Positions 29,501-34,214 of a DNA stretch of 64,000 nt are shown here, in pieces. A program made the position numbers and the translations under genes. Positions within the stretch are counted from its first letter, which is position 1; each line of letters opens with the position of its first letter. The notes under the pieces were generated by a model. That model saw nothing but the letters and a program-made list of their open reading frames with translations. It did not search any database and was not told the DNA's origin. Source of the stretch: Flavobacteriales bacterium (GTDB lineage Bacteria > Bacteroidota > Bacteroidia > NS11-12g > UBA9320); contig JACJZU010000004.1 in assembly GCA_020635435.1 (NCBI GenBank), forward strand, positions 186,001 through 250,000, read 5' to 3'.

Positions 29501-29981
29501 TTTGGACGATCCGACATTTTACTTTACGGACGGATCTTATTCTAACATTGTGGGATGGAATTGGTCCTTCGGAGACGGCAATTACGCTTCCGAAAAGGAT
29601 CCTCAGCACCGCTACGAGACGGGAGGTGAATATTTGGTTCATCTGTATGTCGAGGATATGAATGGCTGTATGGACAGTACCGAGCTCACCGTTACCGTGC
29701 GTGATAACCTTGTGGTATTCATACCCACCGCTTTTTCACCGGGAGATCAGGATGTCCTGAATCAACAATTCCGGGTGAGTGGAGTGGGGTACTCCAAAGT
29801 TCAATGCCGTATTTTCAATCGCTGGGGGGAGAAACTCATCGATAGCGACAACTTCACAAGCTGGGACGGTACATACATGGGAACACCCGTACAATCAGGA
29901 ATTTATGTGTACCAACTTACTCTAACAGATCACAGGGGTCTGCGCCATTATCGGAACGGGACGGTGCAGGTGATCCGGTAG
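17598..29981 (+). CDS. Giant secreted T9SS (type B) multidomain protein with Ig-like repeat array
   Basis: 4127 residues, GTG start. Signal peptide within the first 30 residues (VCVLSVFLLTGSLLKAQA). Residues about 30-1890 carry many Cys-containing beta domains with recurring patterns (YDFG/YDFY, WYKFRVD, LEPGxYxL), including two adjacent related copies at about 1430-1590 and 1590-1760. A PKD-like domain is at about 1897-1965 (FINTSSRGDS ... WDFGY). A LamG/ConA-like domain is at about 2250-2440 (IEYEDSSLTL ... IYWNGS). Two divergent Ig-like units precede 16 units of 77 residues (about 2648-3878). A second PKD domain (WNWSFGDGN) is at about 3955-4030, then a CHU_C gliding-motility/type B sorting tail (FIPTAFSPGD ... 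FNRWGEKL) at 4037-4127. This is the architecture of large cell-surface adhesins. The role is inferred, not shown. Confidence 0.92.
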   Translation: MIDSWKIKPALFRVCVLSVFLLTGSLLKAQAPANDNCSNANLIVLGNNGYQIGLIRSDTFAIDSATVQTGEFFHNSLVTAGNDKKSVWFKFYIPTRRAINIELKQDTNAIGIKDCGFTTYLANACLPTSTQATAAKLTTLNQFGSSFHPCMDPGWYLVQVSAKTRAAGNIFLEITTSFPYQYSSIVNAEYDEPDSAYDFGNALVGKTGLTTAFIDFELGCYTVEDSTELFPDLGKNYRAYNQSAWFTFTAQNDADDVEFALKHVTGCSASDTMALRLFKGDCRKTSNLTLLDSSFNDWSAKYVCYPSPCYDYVKHYRCMFDSGQVYSVQLLFHKDLDKNFRFKITDRTSAFAGYPRPTTSVARDLDTLKGLLRTDFGFSCKSRLSDTKCGTANQPVTISGKTYNLSEWWEFDLDEYSRLSFYIHGSANRNTREVQNVVVRLFKDTITSNCSDVDVSNLIATMSGASSRVTLNCLEPGKYLLQMLGIDSIRPYCSGNMHLGTDLGLDITQSKLPGFNRFALNAPGKADSVYNLDPLPNYTYVNTGTDTVACFDAVQPEQSCDTTKLKRMYRVFRIGDVDGDGIADSGMVTFENLHSSSASSHRLYKGNALQLRASQSITGYPDTLKGLNPITKCFPGYYRHHVCLEPGDYTLVSSFDESMLGDTETPRVTFHSSKPKFDAYAKAELFDTIRTYGSMIGAHDTFSCKQNPDTIDGVSCGYRNHYHVFYLDTVAVTSIYNGLRYGEYGNITLSLFKGDIRKGRSGLKHINEDRNWRCVTYGQSTSDCKPLQPGWYTIVVSQHWNMGYDSAEIASTNQYSFYRYPYRISISTRAPNVTLPKYYRPSLAASIDSLINKNQPLDYDTNYSAQKNLKLHLKKYSGPQEILECDLDTPITYFPRSRLCDTTYTNIVYYVFSLKNRSGVRINPGFSGANWKAQLYAFDVRKDSAKIGSVDPLQNCNYNANYLEFCDLMPGTYSLVFMCKRRAGERYTVNPTIFIDSVATSRFDHARNAYDFGAVPGDGKFHDGRIGEVHPNDTTLPASHDLITCRTGAQLSDPTYSSCSYTEVNPFVYSGDSNVVLYPYDSAYLHNNGTRYNPWEPIKRNLWYSFAINGYGSVTIKLKGNTSPLLAGFDRSFRFSVYESDENGRLTLAQLRSQNKIDSTLADGLKYITRDWQSAGIYYCNYGSDHTATFTIDGCDTVKPRRFYVLVDWIGTAYRNYQPQFNANVWLEVKYDSIALPQTRFDHYSDAGKIDGLREVNLLQNPSFENSYTYWSISPFWGSVQSTPLTATNGNNYFSAHYFYTSGLATLDLLQNVNVSAYARYINTSQATANFTGDIRADSVSATHLDRGRLLIEYLNVSGTVIGRDSSKWYANTKDWVKASVSATIPSGTVNCRVKAQAAKTNTGVTDWVEVYFDNFRFTVNIPNDSLTTPLRSAVTYRGESTYFTQATLDSADFNRDGRGYSCNDTSVARSVWYKFKVDSTGYIQYNYMYRNGVTYQKYNIDYNSSVLQLYREVIKGDSVKGLEIISPSTGGSNPFVTILSGYYLRACIEPGTYYLRLNKCNVRQCIDEVIPQVAFDFYPVTPTPYDFYSTANDINKVAGNDSIFKSQVLYKGARSYFQGATLDSTDHNRVYTYSCSDPAYAKTLWYKFRVDTAGYLFYNFRVNGTSSVVVDPYRIKLYRSTIPGDSINGLEYVPRYSYTSKYSPQYGSQMNYVCVQTGIYYLQINSCNAHQCIDFVEPQLVFELHPGDRCTNAIPLVMDTIETVSDRLIVNCHSIGDDFGEDGSNMGCLYGPQGYKSSWFFVDYTDTTKVDLEFSLAEYTSAKASEIRYRTYYGNCQSLTPAPCNNNALTSFVIDCIRKGTYYVQVVTPDDATGELEMTVRTKENTDTTCNPVDIFQPNAAFAYNTSCPENFVEFINTSSRGDSIRYFWDFGYAGLTDTALNPVVAYPALPVEKSYTVKLIVEHITRGSRDSLELDVSVPYAPELRIDQNDTIICAGDSVRLSAHISHSSGIWNTGDSTTSITVSKTGWYSYDMIDKPQLLNNGSFEQNPRNHRYWKQSITGGTWNYTSSRTYGWRDSTYALFFSHGSANTGIYEIEQYVDVSHDSVEIDSGIAKTSLTFWLRGYLNYEDEGQVILEYLDSGNNLLAIYRSGLEKPGNYWEQFVHSRTTPKSTRKLRVRIQVNKLNTSTSTAFVFFDGFLLRMRSACSYKDSVFVQVNQLPQVALPNDTFFCLGDSFLVRTQNSYHDPYVIQDSMLGSIKGTLRNNARREYNKEYVTLTLNNDNETGQIEYEDSSLTLNDSFTVTFDFWEFGLKCGYTTYFYLFNSATPTQTGSRTGGLLIDFSTASNNWVAIYWNGSRYYYSYTGIDFDNAEWRTVRIEYKNKTINVYIGSKLVGAYTFTASVSQSGYKFGLGAWNYLTCTNEHRVRNFTISRDNPKMVYVPDVDTTDFKYSWNNVVGDSVRWVIGTTTLKTQITDPYGCKSNTDSIQVRAVRQYDSLFTSIEQVCSELDSFRLTPIDPNGYFYGHSAVDSSGLVHVANAGFGNNTIYFSVVDTFGCTLRDTGYFVVDSVPDILIDSVGAVCKNEDPFRLIVNDSNGYFYGGVFVDSMGNFDPSEAVVGWNKVYYKTFGSDCVGSDSLLIRVDSLPDASISMTGPYCANAGVQRLVAAINGGGKFSATAYVDTMGWFDPAIAGAGVHRVFYTYADGNGCSNRDSAMVRVDSIPDATIAAAGPYCANAGVQRLVAAINGGGKFYATAYVDTMGWFDPAIAGAGVHRVFYTYADGNGCSNRDSAMVRVDSIPDATIAAAGPYCANAGVQRLVAAINSGGKFSAAAYIDTMGWFDPGIAGAGVHRVFYAYTDGNGCSNRDSAMVRVDSIPDATIAAAGPFCANAGVQRLVAAINSGGKFSAAAYIDTMGWFDPGIAGAGVHRVFYAYTDGNGCSNVDSATIRVDSIPDASISMAGPFCANAGVQRLVAAINSGGKFSGTTYVDTMGWFDPAIAGVGVHRIYYTYTDGNGCSNMDSTTIRVDSIPDASIAPVGPFCLNTSPAQLSARINAGGRFVQTSYLDTNGWFTPLQAGIGSHRVFYSFTDGNQCSNTDSLNIQVDSLPDASITAAGPFCKNGGLELLTARVHSGGVFTATGYLDTLGNFNPWTADTGLHRVYYTLDDGNGCSNTDSTTIRVDSIPDASITPAGPFCANSNIQLLTSNTNSGGRFTLASYIDTLGNFDPSIAQAGTHKIFYSFTDGNGCSNTDSTTIRVDSIPDASITPVGPFCANANTQRLRPNTNTGGRFTATSYLDTLGNFDPSIAQAGIHKIFYSFTDSNGCSNTDSTTVRVDTIPDASIAPAGPFCKNANDQTLRPNTNTGGRFSPTAYLDTLGNFDPWTADVGSHKIYYSFTDGNGCSNTDSFVVMVDSIPDASITPAGPFCKNGGMQTLSAAVNISGKFTANSYLDTLGNFDPWTADVGSHRIYYSFTDGNGCSNTDSSLVMVDSIPDASITPAGPFCANSNIQLLTSKINSGGRFTPTAYIDSLGNFNPGVAQTGTHKVFYSFTDGNQCSNTDSLNIEVDSVPDASIAPAGPFCKNANNQSLRPNTNTGGKFSPTVYLDTLGNFDPWVAGVGSHKVYYTLDDGNGCKNTDSIDIQVDSIPDASIAMAGPICANAGVQRLVAAINGGGKFFATAYVDTMGWFDPAIAGVGVHRVFYTFTDGNGCSNTDSTVIQVDTVPDASIIPAGPFCKNAGVQLLRPRSNFGGRFTATGYLDVGGRFDPALGGIGSNPVEYIFTDGNNCSDTGRINITIWDIPDASFVPIGPFCQQDQAVQIVSTTTGGVFSGGPYVSTSGMFSPDLATIGSNKVYHNLSDANGCSSSDSTLVEVYPMPDNTLSIDPEEGCEPLEVQFSTQPADRIRWQIGTEVFVDQTDVRTVLQAGSYILSLEVINAQGCSIVLDTPIIVHPKPTAQFTHSPEEVYLDDPTFYFTDGSYSNIVGWNWSFGDGNYASEKDPQHRYETGGEYLVHLYVEDMNGCMDSTELTVTVRDNLVVFIPTAFSPGDQDVLNQQFRVSGVGYSKVQCRIFNRWGEKLIDSDNFTSWDGTYMGTPVQSGIYVYQLTLTDHRGLRHYRNGTVQVIR
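25539..29231 (+). repeat. Sixteen tandem 231-bp coding repeats
   Basis: Units begin at the proline codon of PDAS/PDAT. Starts checked at 25539, 25770, 28542 and 29004 fall exactly on a 231-bp grid, 15 full steps with no net length change; the last unit is one codon short. Each unit reads GPFC ... GGxF ... DTxGxFDP ... FTDGNGCSN. Units 1-5 and unit 14 are very similar at DNA level, whereas 6-13 use different codons and other variants of the GPFC-following segment. Units 7-10 and 11-13 share an order of variants (KNGG, ANSN, then KNAN types), suggesting a block duplication. Confidence 0.92.
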
Positions 29982-30024
29982 TGGATTCACCGGGTGGAGC
30001 AGGCAAACCCGGATGACCGGATCA
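29971..30024 (+). terminator. Nested inverted repeat across the stop codon of the giant gene
   Basis: TGATCCGGT (29971-29979) pairs perfectly with ACCGGATCA (30016-30024), and inside it CCGGGT (29990-29995) pairs with ACCCGG (30007-30012). The stop codon TAG (29979-29981) begins in the last base of the outer left arm. No T-run follows, so it may be a transcript-end or mRNA-stability structure rather than a classic terminator. Confidence 0.5.
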
Positions 30025-30052
30025 AGGAAAGGAGGGGATGCGATCTAAAATG

Positions 30053-30547
30053 TTAGACTCCTTCGAGTACCACAAATTTTGCAAGCCAACTCTGTCCGAT
30101 CGGAATGAATCGCGCATGCTTCCATGTTCCCAGATCGCGAGCCGTCACATGGAGAATGGGGGTGTCAGCGTTCCATTTCCCCTCACGTATTTTGGTACGA
30201 ACCTCCGACTGAGGCGTAAAATGAATCTCCCCGTCTTCATTGGACAAAACCCTTAATCGGTTGAACAGATCGAGTTGAAATGCAGCGTCGATCTCGCGGA
30301 TCACTTGAACCGAGCTGTCGATACTGCATCCACTGGCTGAAGCAGCCGACTCATCCACGGCAAGAACGATCACACATTCGGCAAAGAGTTCATATCCGGA
30401 GTTCAACGATGCCCCATGAGCATTCCACTCCGCACAAAATGCAGCCAGCCGATTCGAAATGTTCGAAACTTCATCCAAATTCAAAAACCTATTGCAGGTG
30501 TAGATCCAGATCTTACTATCGGGATTGAGATCGTTCCAGTTATTCAT
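30053..30547 (-). CDS. Conserved hypothetical protein of Bacteroidota (often mislabelled 'ABC transporter ATPase')
   Basis: 164 residues. Recognised pattern: WIYTCNRFLNLDE at the N-terminus, AFCAEWNAHGASL, LAVDE and SGCSIDSSVQVIREID. These match a widespread small Bacteroidota family that databases often call ABC transporter ATPase, but there is no Walker A, Walker B or signature motif, so I do not accept that name. No signal peptide or membrane helix, so cytoplasmic. Starts 2 nt after the CCG protein stop and is the last gene of the leftward operon from 33489. Confidence 0.8.
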   Translation of the reverse strand: MNNWNDLNPDSKIWIYTCNRFLNLDEVSNISNRLAAFCAEWNAHGASLNSGYELFAECVIVLAVDESAASASGCSIDSSVQVIREIDAAFQLDLFNRLRVLSNEDGEIHFTPQSEVRTKIREGKWNADTPILHVTARDLGTWKHARFIPIGQSWLAKFVVLEGV

Positions 30548-30549
30548 TT

Positions 30550-31344
30550 CTAAAGGTCATTTGCTCGCGCCACCAATTCGGCCAGATCGAGAACTTCAAC
30601 TTCGTGTTCCTTGTTGTAATGCTTAACGCCGTCCCTAAGCATGGTCATGCAAAACGGACAGTTGGCAGCAACAATGGAGGCTCCTGTCGCCAGGGCTTCC
30701 TCAGAGCGGACCACATTGATGTCTTCTGTACCCTGTTCCGCTTCTTTGAACATTTGAGCGCCACCTGCACCGCAACACAGCCCTTTGGACCGACAGCGTT
30801 TCATTTCAATAAGTTCGGCATCCAGTTTTTCCAAAACACTGCGGGGCGCCTCGTAGATGCCATTGGACCTTCCCAGATAACAGCTGTCGTGGTATGTGAT
30901 TCGTTTCCCTTTGAACGATCCGCCTTCTACCTTTAGTCGGCCGGCATCGATCAGTTCCTGCAGGAATTGCGTGTGATGCACCACGTCGTAATTGCCCCCC
31001 AGAGCCGGGTATTCATTTTTAAGTGTATTGAAACAGTGTGGACAGGCCGTAACAATGCGACGAATTTCATATCCGTTCAGAACGGCTATGTTGTTCATGG
31101 CTTGCATCTGGAACAGAAACTCATTCCCCGCTCGTTTAGCCGGATCGCCTGTACAGCTTTCTTCCTGACCCAATATGGCGAAGGATATATCGCAGGCATG
31201 GAGGATCTTAACGAAGGCTTTGGTCACTTTTTGTGCGCGTTCATCAAAACTGCCTGCGCATCCCACCCAAAAAAGAACTTCGGGTGCTTGTCCGCTTGCG
31301 GCCATTTCAGCCATGGTTGGTACCTTGATGGTGGCTTCGCTCAT
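30550..31344 (-). CDS. CCG-domain (Fe-S)-binding oxidoreductase subunit
   Basis: 264 residues from ATG 31344; an upstream extension to 31458 is open but overlaps the preceding gene and starts with unconserved sequence. Two cysteine-rich CCG domains are visible: the first with VGCAGSFD, EESCTGDPAKR and TACPHCFNTLKNEYP, the second with YHDSCYLGR, GLCCGAGGAQMF and ANCPFCMTMLRDG. Such domains bind an Fe-S cluster in heterodisulfide-reductase-like and LutA/GlpC-type proteins. Encoded in the same operon as a membrane 4Fe-4S protein (32185-33489), it is likely its redox partner. The electron donor and acceptor are unknown. Confidence 0.92.
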   Translation of the reverse strand: MSEATIKVPTMAEMAASGQAPEVLFWVGCAGSFDERAQKVTKAFVKILHACDISFAILGQEESCTGDPAKRAGNEFLFQMQAMNNIAVLNGYEIRRIVTACPHCFNTLKNEYPALGGNYDVVHHTQFLQELIDAGRLKVEGGSFKGKRITYHDSCYLGRSNGIYEAPRSVLEKLDAELIEMKRCRSKGLCCGAGGAQMFKEAEQGTEDINVVRSEEALATGASIVAANCPFCMTMLRDGVKHYNKEHEVEVLDLAELVARANDL

Positions 31345-31346
31345 AA

Positions 31347-31745
31347 TTAGAATACGTTTAACTTTCTGAGAATGTTTACGATGAATAGAATTAGTCCCAA
31401 CAAGCCCAGATTTTCCTGATGTCGTAAAAGTCGTTGGTGCAGCTTGTCCATATCCCAATCTACTCCCAGTGCATTTCGAACCTTCAGAAGTGTTTCCTGA
31501 CCCTGGATATATCCGAGCATGATCATCAGCGATGCAGTTATAAAGCGGGTGAGGAAATGGGTGCGATCCATCAGGATATCGAACAATTCAAACGCACCGA
31601 TAAAAAATATTATGGCCCCAACAAAGTTTCGAAGGGGTATGAGATGGTCGATGAATTCTCTGGTTTTCGGAAATCGGCGCAAGAGGAAGTGTTCCGCTCC
31701 AAGGACCGAGGCAATGAAAAGGGATATGTTATAGAACCAGAACAA
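31347..31745 (-). CDS. Small membrane protein of the Fe-S operon, unknown function
   Basis: 132 residues with hydrophobic helices at about 3-17, 40-57, 65-85 and 110-127. The charged stretch between the third and fourth (QETLLKVRNALGVDWDMDKLHQRLLRHQ) is probably cytoplasmic. I do not recognise the family. It lies 7 nt after the HAD gene and 2 nt before the CCG gene, so it may help anchor the redox pair or be a passenger. Confidence 0.75.
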   Translation of the reverse strand: MFWFYNISLFIASVLGAEHFLLRRFPKTREFIDHLIPLRNFVGAIIFFIGAFELFDILMDRTHFLTRFITASLMIMLGYIQGQETLLKVRNALGVDWDMDKLHQRLLRHQENLGLLGLILFIVNILRKLNVF

Positions 31746-31752
31746 CTTGAAC

Positions 31753-32169
31753 TCAGTCTTTGAAAACCTCTACATCCTCCTGAACCGTGATGAAATCCGT
31801 GAACTTACCTTTGAATTGCGTGGTTTTGACCACGTGGTTATCGATCCAGTGATAGTTCCCTCCACGGGGCTTGTTCATGAGGACGTGATGATATTTAAAT
31901 CCGTGTTTTATCAGCCAGTTCTCAGTGATAGCCCTGAGGTCTTCGGTGCGGCTCGTGAAATAGGTGATGATATGGCCTTCGTCGTACCACTTGTTACAGG
32001 TTTCAACGGCACCCTCAAATGGTAAAACGACCTTCATTCGCTGAGGATCTTCATTTGGAACATCTTCGGTGATCGTTCCATCAATATCGATCAGGTAATT
32101 TTTCATCCCGGGCTTTAACACGGGACTTCCTTTTTTGCCGTTCTCTTCGATTTCGTCTAAAAAACTCAT
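31753..32169 (-). CDS. HAD-like phosphatase family protein
   Basis: 138 residues. LIDIDGTITED is a HAD motif I (DxDGT), and YFTSRTEDLRAITENWL resembles motif II with its Ser/Thr. RGGNYHWIDNHVV lies where motif IV acids would be expected, so the phosphatase core is short. Relatives in Bacteroidota are sometimes labelled phosphoheptose isomerase, but no SIS-domain feature is present. Substrate unknown. It is 15 nt after the membrane Fe-S gene and 7 nt before the next gene. Confidence 0.8.
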   Translation of the reverse strand: MSFLDEIEENGKKGSPVLKPGMKNYLIDIDGTITEDVPNEDPQRMKVVLPFEGAVETCNKWYDEGHIITYFTSRTEDLRAITENWLIKHGFKYHHVLMNKPRGGNYHWIDNHVVKTTQFKGKFTDFITVQEDVEVFKD

Positions 32170-32184
32170 AGTTTCTGAAACAAC

Positions 32185-33489
32185 TTAATTCAGGTCATTT
32201 TTCCAGTTATCCCGGTCGCTCGGTGGGAATTGCCAGGGTGCTCCGTTGTTCTCTACATTGTTGAACATCAAGTTCAGTTCATGGGGAGCTTCGCTTTTCT
32301 CCATAACGAGGTATTGCCTCATTTGAATGATGATATCCAGCGGATCGATATTCACCGGGCAAGCATCTGCACAGGCATTGCACGATGTGCAGGCCCAGAG
32401 TTCTTCAGCACTTATGTAACTGTGCAAATTGCGTTCTTCGGTTTTGGGGATCTTTTCGTCGCGTTCTTTGCCAAACTCCTCCAAACGGTCGCGTGTGTTC
32501 ATTACGATCTTGCGGGGAGAAAGTTGTTTCCCTGTGAGATTGGCCGGGCAAACACTGGTACACCTTCCGCATTCGGTACAGGTGTAGGCATCCATCAAAT
32601 TTTTCCAGGTAAGATCCGTCACATCTTTTGCTCCGAAACTTTCCGGTGGTGGGAGTTCACTGTTCACTGCCGGCAATCCCAGCATCATGGCTACTTCATT
32701 TTGAACACTTTCCATATTGGGCAGGGAACCCTGTGCATCCAATTTGGAGTAATAGGTGTTCGGGAATGCCATGATGATATGAAAGTGCTTGCTGTACGGG
32801 AGGTAGTTCAAAAAGACCAAAATGCCAATGATGTGGAACCACCAGGCGATGCGTTCGACCCAGACGAGGGATTCAAGGCTCATTCCGGAGAGAAGTGGAA
32901 CCAGGAAACCACTGATTGGGAAATTTCCGGCCTGCTTGTAGTGTTCCGCTTGCAGGTATTGCAATTGTTGGTCTGCAGCATTCATCAAAAGCAATGCGGC
33001 CATAAGAACGATCTCGGCCAGGAGGATGAATGTGGCATCCTTCATTGGCCAACCTCTCATTTCAGGGGAATGGAACCGTGGGATGCGCACGGCAAATCGT
33101 CTGCACAGGAATACCACGCAGGCAACGAGAACCAATAAGGCCAGAACTTCGAAAAAGGCGATCGCCGCATCGTAAACCGGTCCGAGGAAACTCAGAATGC
33201 GATGTGTACCGGCCAAACCGTCGATCACAATTTCAAGAACCTCAATATTGATGAGCACGAATCCGACATACACGATAAGGTGCAGAATTCCGGCTATGGG
33301 ACGGACAGTCATTTTCGATTGTCCGAACGCAACCCGCAACATGGTTCTCCATCGTTCCTTATTCCGGTCATTCCGATTCAAGGGCCGGCCCGAGTGGATA
33401 TTTTTCATGATCACACCCACGTTTTTGCTGAACCTGAAGATCCCGAATCCCAAAACTGCGGCGAACAGAAGCTGTGAAAGGATTTGCAT
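32185..33489 (-). CDS. Membrane 4Fe-4S dicluster protein with cytochrome-b-like helices
   Basis: 434 residues from ATG 33489; the frame is open nine codons further upstream, but MQILSQLLFAAVLGFG begins the first helix. About six hydrophobic helices occupy residues 1-250, resembling the nitrate-reductase gamma-type membrane part of DsrM/HmcE-like proteins. Two classical 4Fe-4S motifs follow: CTECGRCTSVCP near residue 305 and CTSCNACADACP near residue 370. Such proteins move electrons between quinone and soluble partners; the CCG protein of the same operon is the obvious partner, together resembling a HdrDE/DsrMK-like unit. First gene of the leftward operon. Physiological role not known. Confidence 0.9.
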   Translation of the reverse strand: MQILSQLLFAAVLGFGIFRFSKNVGVIMKNIHSGRPLNRNDRNKERWRTMLRVAFGQSKMTVRPIAGILHLIVYVGFVLINIEVLEIVIDGLAGTHRILSFLGPVYDAAIAFFEVLALLVLVACVVFLCRRFAVRIPRFHSPEMRGWPMKDATFILLAEIVLMAALLLMNAADQQLQYLQAEHYKQAGNFPISGFLVPLLSGMSLESLVWVERIAWWFHIIGILVFLNYLPYSKHFHIIMAFPNTYYSKLDAQGSLPNMESVQNEVAMMLGLPAVNSELPPPESFGAKDVTDLTWKNLMDAYTCTECGRCTSVCPANLTGKQLSPRKIVMNTRDRLEEFGKERDEKIPKTEERNLHSYISAEELWACTSCNACADACPVNIDPLDIIIQMRQYLVMEKSEAPHELNLMFNNVENNGAPWQFPPSDRDNWKNDLN

Positions 33490-33598
33490 ATGGCGAATAT
33501 ATAGAACTCCCCCCAATGCATCGAATTACCCTGAACCTTTACTGAAATTGTGGTTTGCTACGACGCGAAATTCTCTCCTAAAAATTCGCTGCGCACTA

Positions 33599-33628
33599 TT
33601 TGTCGAAATAAAAAAACAGGTATCTTTG
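33599..33628 (+). promoter_or_regulatory. Promoter of tRNA-Phe
   Basis: TTTG (33599-33602), 18 nt, TATCTTTG (33621-33628): both elements match the Bacteroidota consensus exactly. It sits 22 nt before the first base of the tRNA and is the cleanest promoter in the window. Confidence 0.75.
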
Positions 33629-33650
33629 CAGTCCCTTTGAAAAAAGGAAT

Positions 33651-33723
33651 GGTGCGGTAGCTCAGTTGGTAGAGCAAAGGACTGAAAATCCTTGTGTCGG
33701 CGGTTCGATTCCGCCCCACACCA
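33651..33723 (+). tRNA. tRNA-Phe (anticodon GAA)
   Basis: A full 73-nt cloverleaf by hand: 7-bp acceptor, TA at positions 8-9, D arm GCTC/GAGC, anticodon stem AAGGA/TCCTT with loop CTGAAAA (anticodon GAA), variable loop GTGTC, T arm GGCGG/CCGCC with loop TTCGATT, discriminator A. CCA is not encoded. The acceptor stem has one C5-A68 mismatch. Confidence 0.95.
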
Positions 33724-34214
33724 CGATTGGAATTGTAGAGTGGATAGTGTGAGGAGGTCTAGTTGTTCCTCTGTCTAATCAGATTCCGTTCCTTCCTCTA
33801 ATTTCGTGCGTAGTGATGTAAAGGAAGTTCACCGTGAACGGTCACTTCCGTGAGTTTCGATCATACTCTAAAATCTGTCTTCTTAGTCAACCTTATTTAC
33901 ACCTGAGGTTGGGATTAATTTTGGGAAAACTTCCATTATATTTTAGGTTAAGACTTGAACATCATTGTTTCGAACCTACTCGACGGTTCGGGTTCGTGTT
34001 TCGCACATCACTTCGTTAGCGCTCCCACCCGGAATATGGTAGGGTTGAATTCGGGATTCCGGTACGTTCTCAGCAACTTTCTGTCCTATATACCGGCTCC
34101 ATAGCGCGAAGTTGCCCAGTAGTGATGCGTTTATTCGGTTTTGATTGGCGGTCACCAGGTTTTGGTCAATACATGTCATTTTTTAAGAACACCCTCACCC
34201 TGTCCCCTTCCACT
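33724..34214 (+). other. Gene-poor spacer between tRNA-Phe and the T9SS block
   Basis: About 490 bp with no gene I can support. There is an inverted repeat GGAAGT/ACTTCC (33823-33849) around the small palindrome TTCACCGTGAA, without a T-run. A 67-codon minus-strand frame (33976-34179) is open but unrecognised and is not called as a gene. Confidence 0.6.

Noticed and set aside
30053..30547. Label 'ABC transporter ATPase' for the small conserved protein
   Set aside because: No Walker A, Walker B or ABC signature motif is present; the common label appears to be a database artefact.
31753..32169. Label 'phosphoheptose isomerase'
   Set aside because: The sequence has a HAD DxDGT motif and no SIS-domain features.
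33834..34019. 61-codon plus-strand frame after tRNA-Phe
   Set aside because: Composition looks like translated non-coding DNA and it overlaps an inverted repeat.
33976..34179. 67-codon minus-strand open frame after the large CHU_C gene
   Set aside because: No family recognised, no clear start context; left as part of the spacer.
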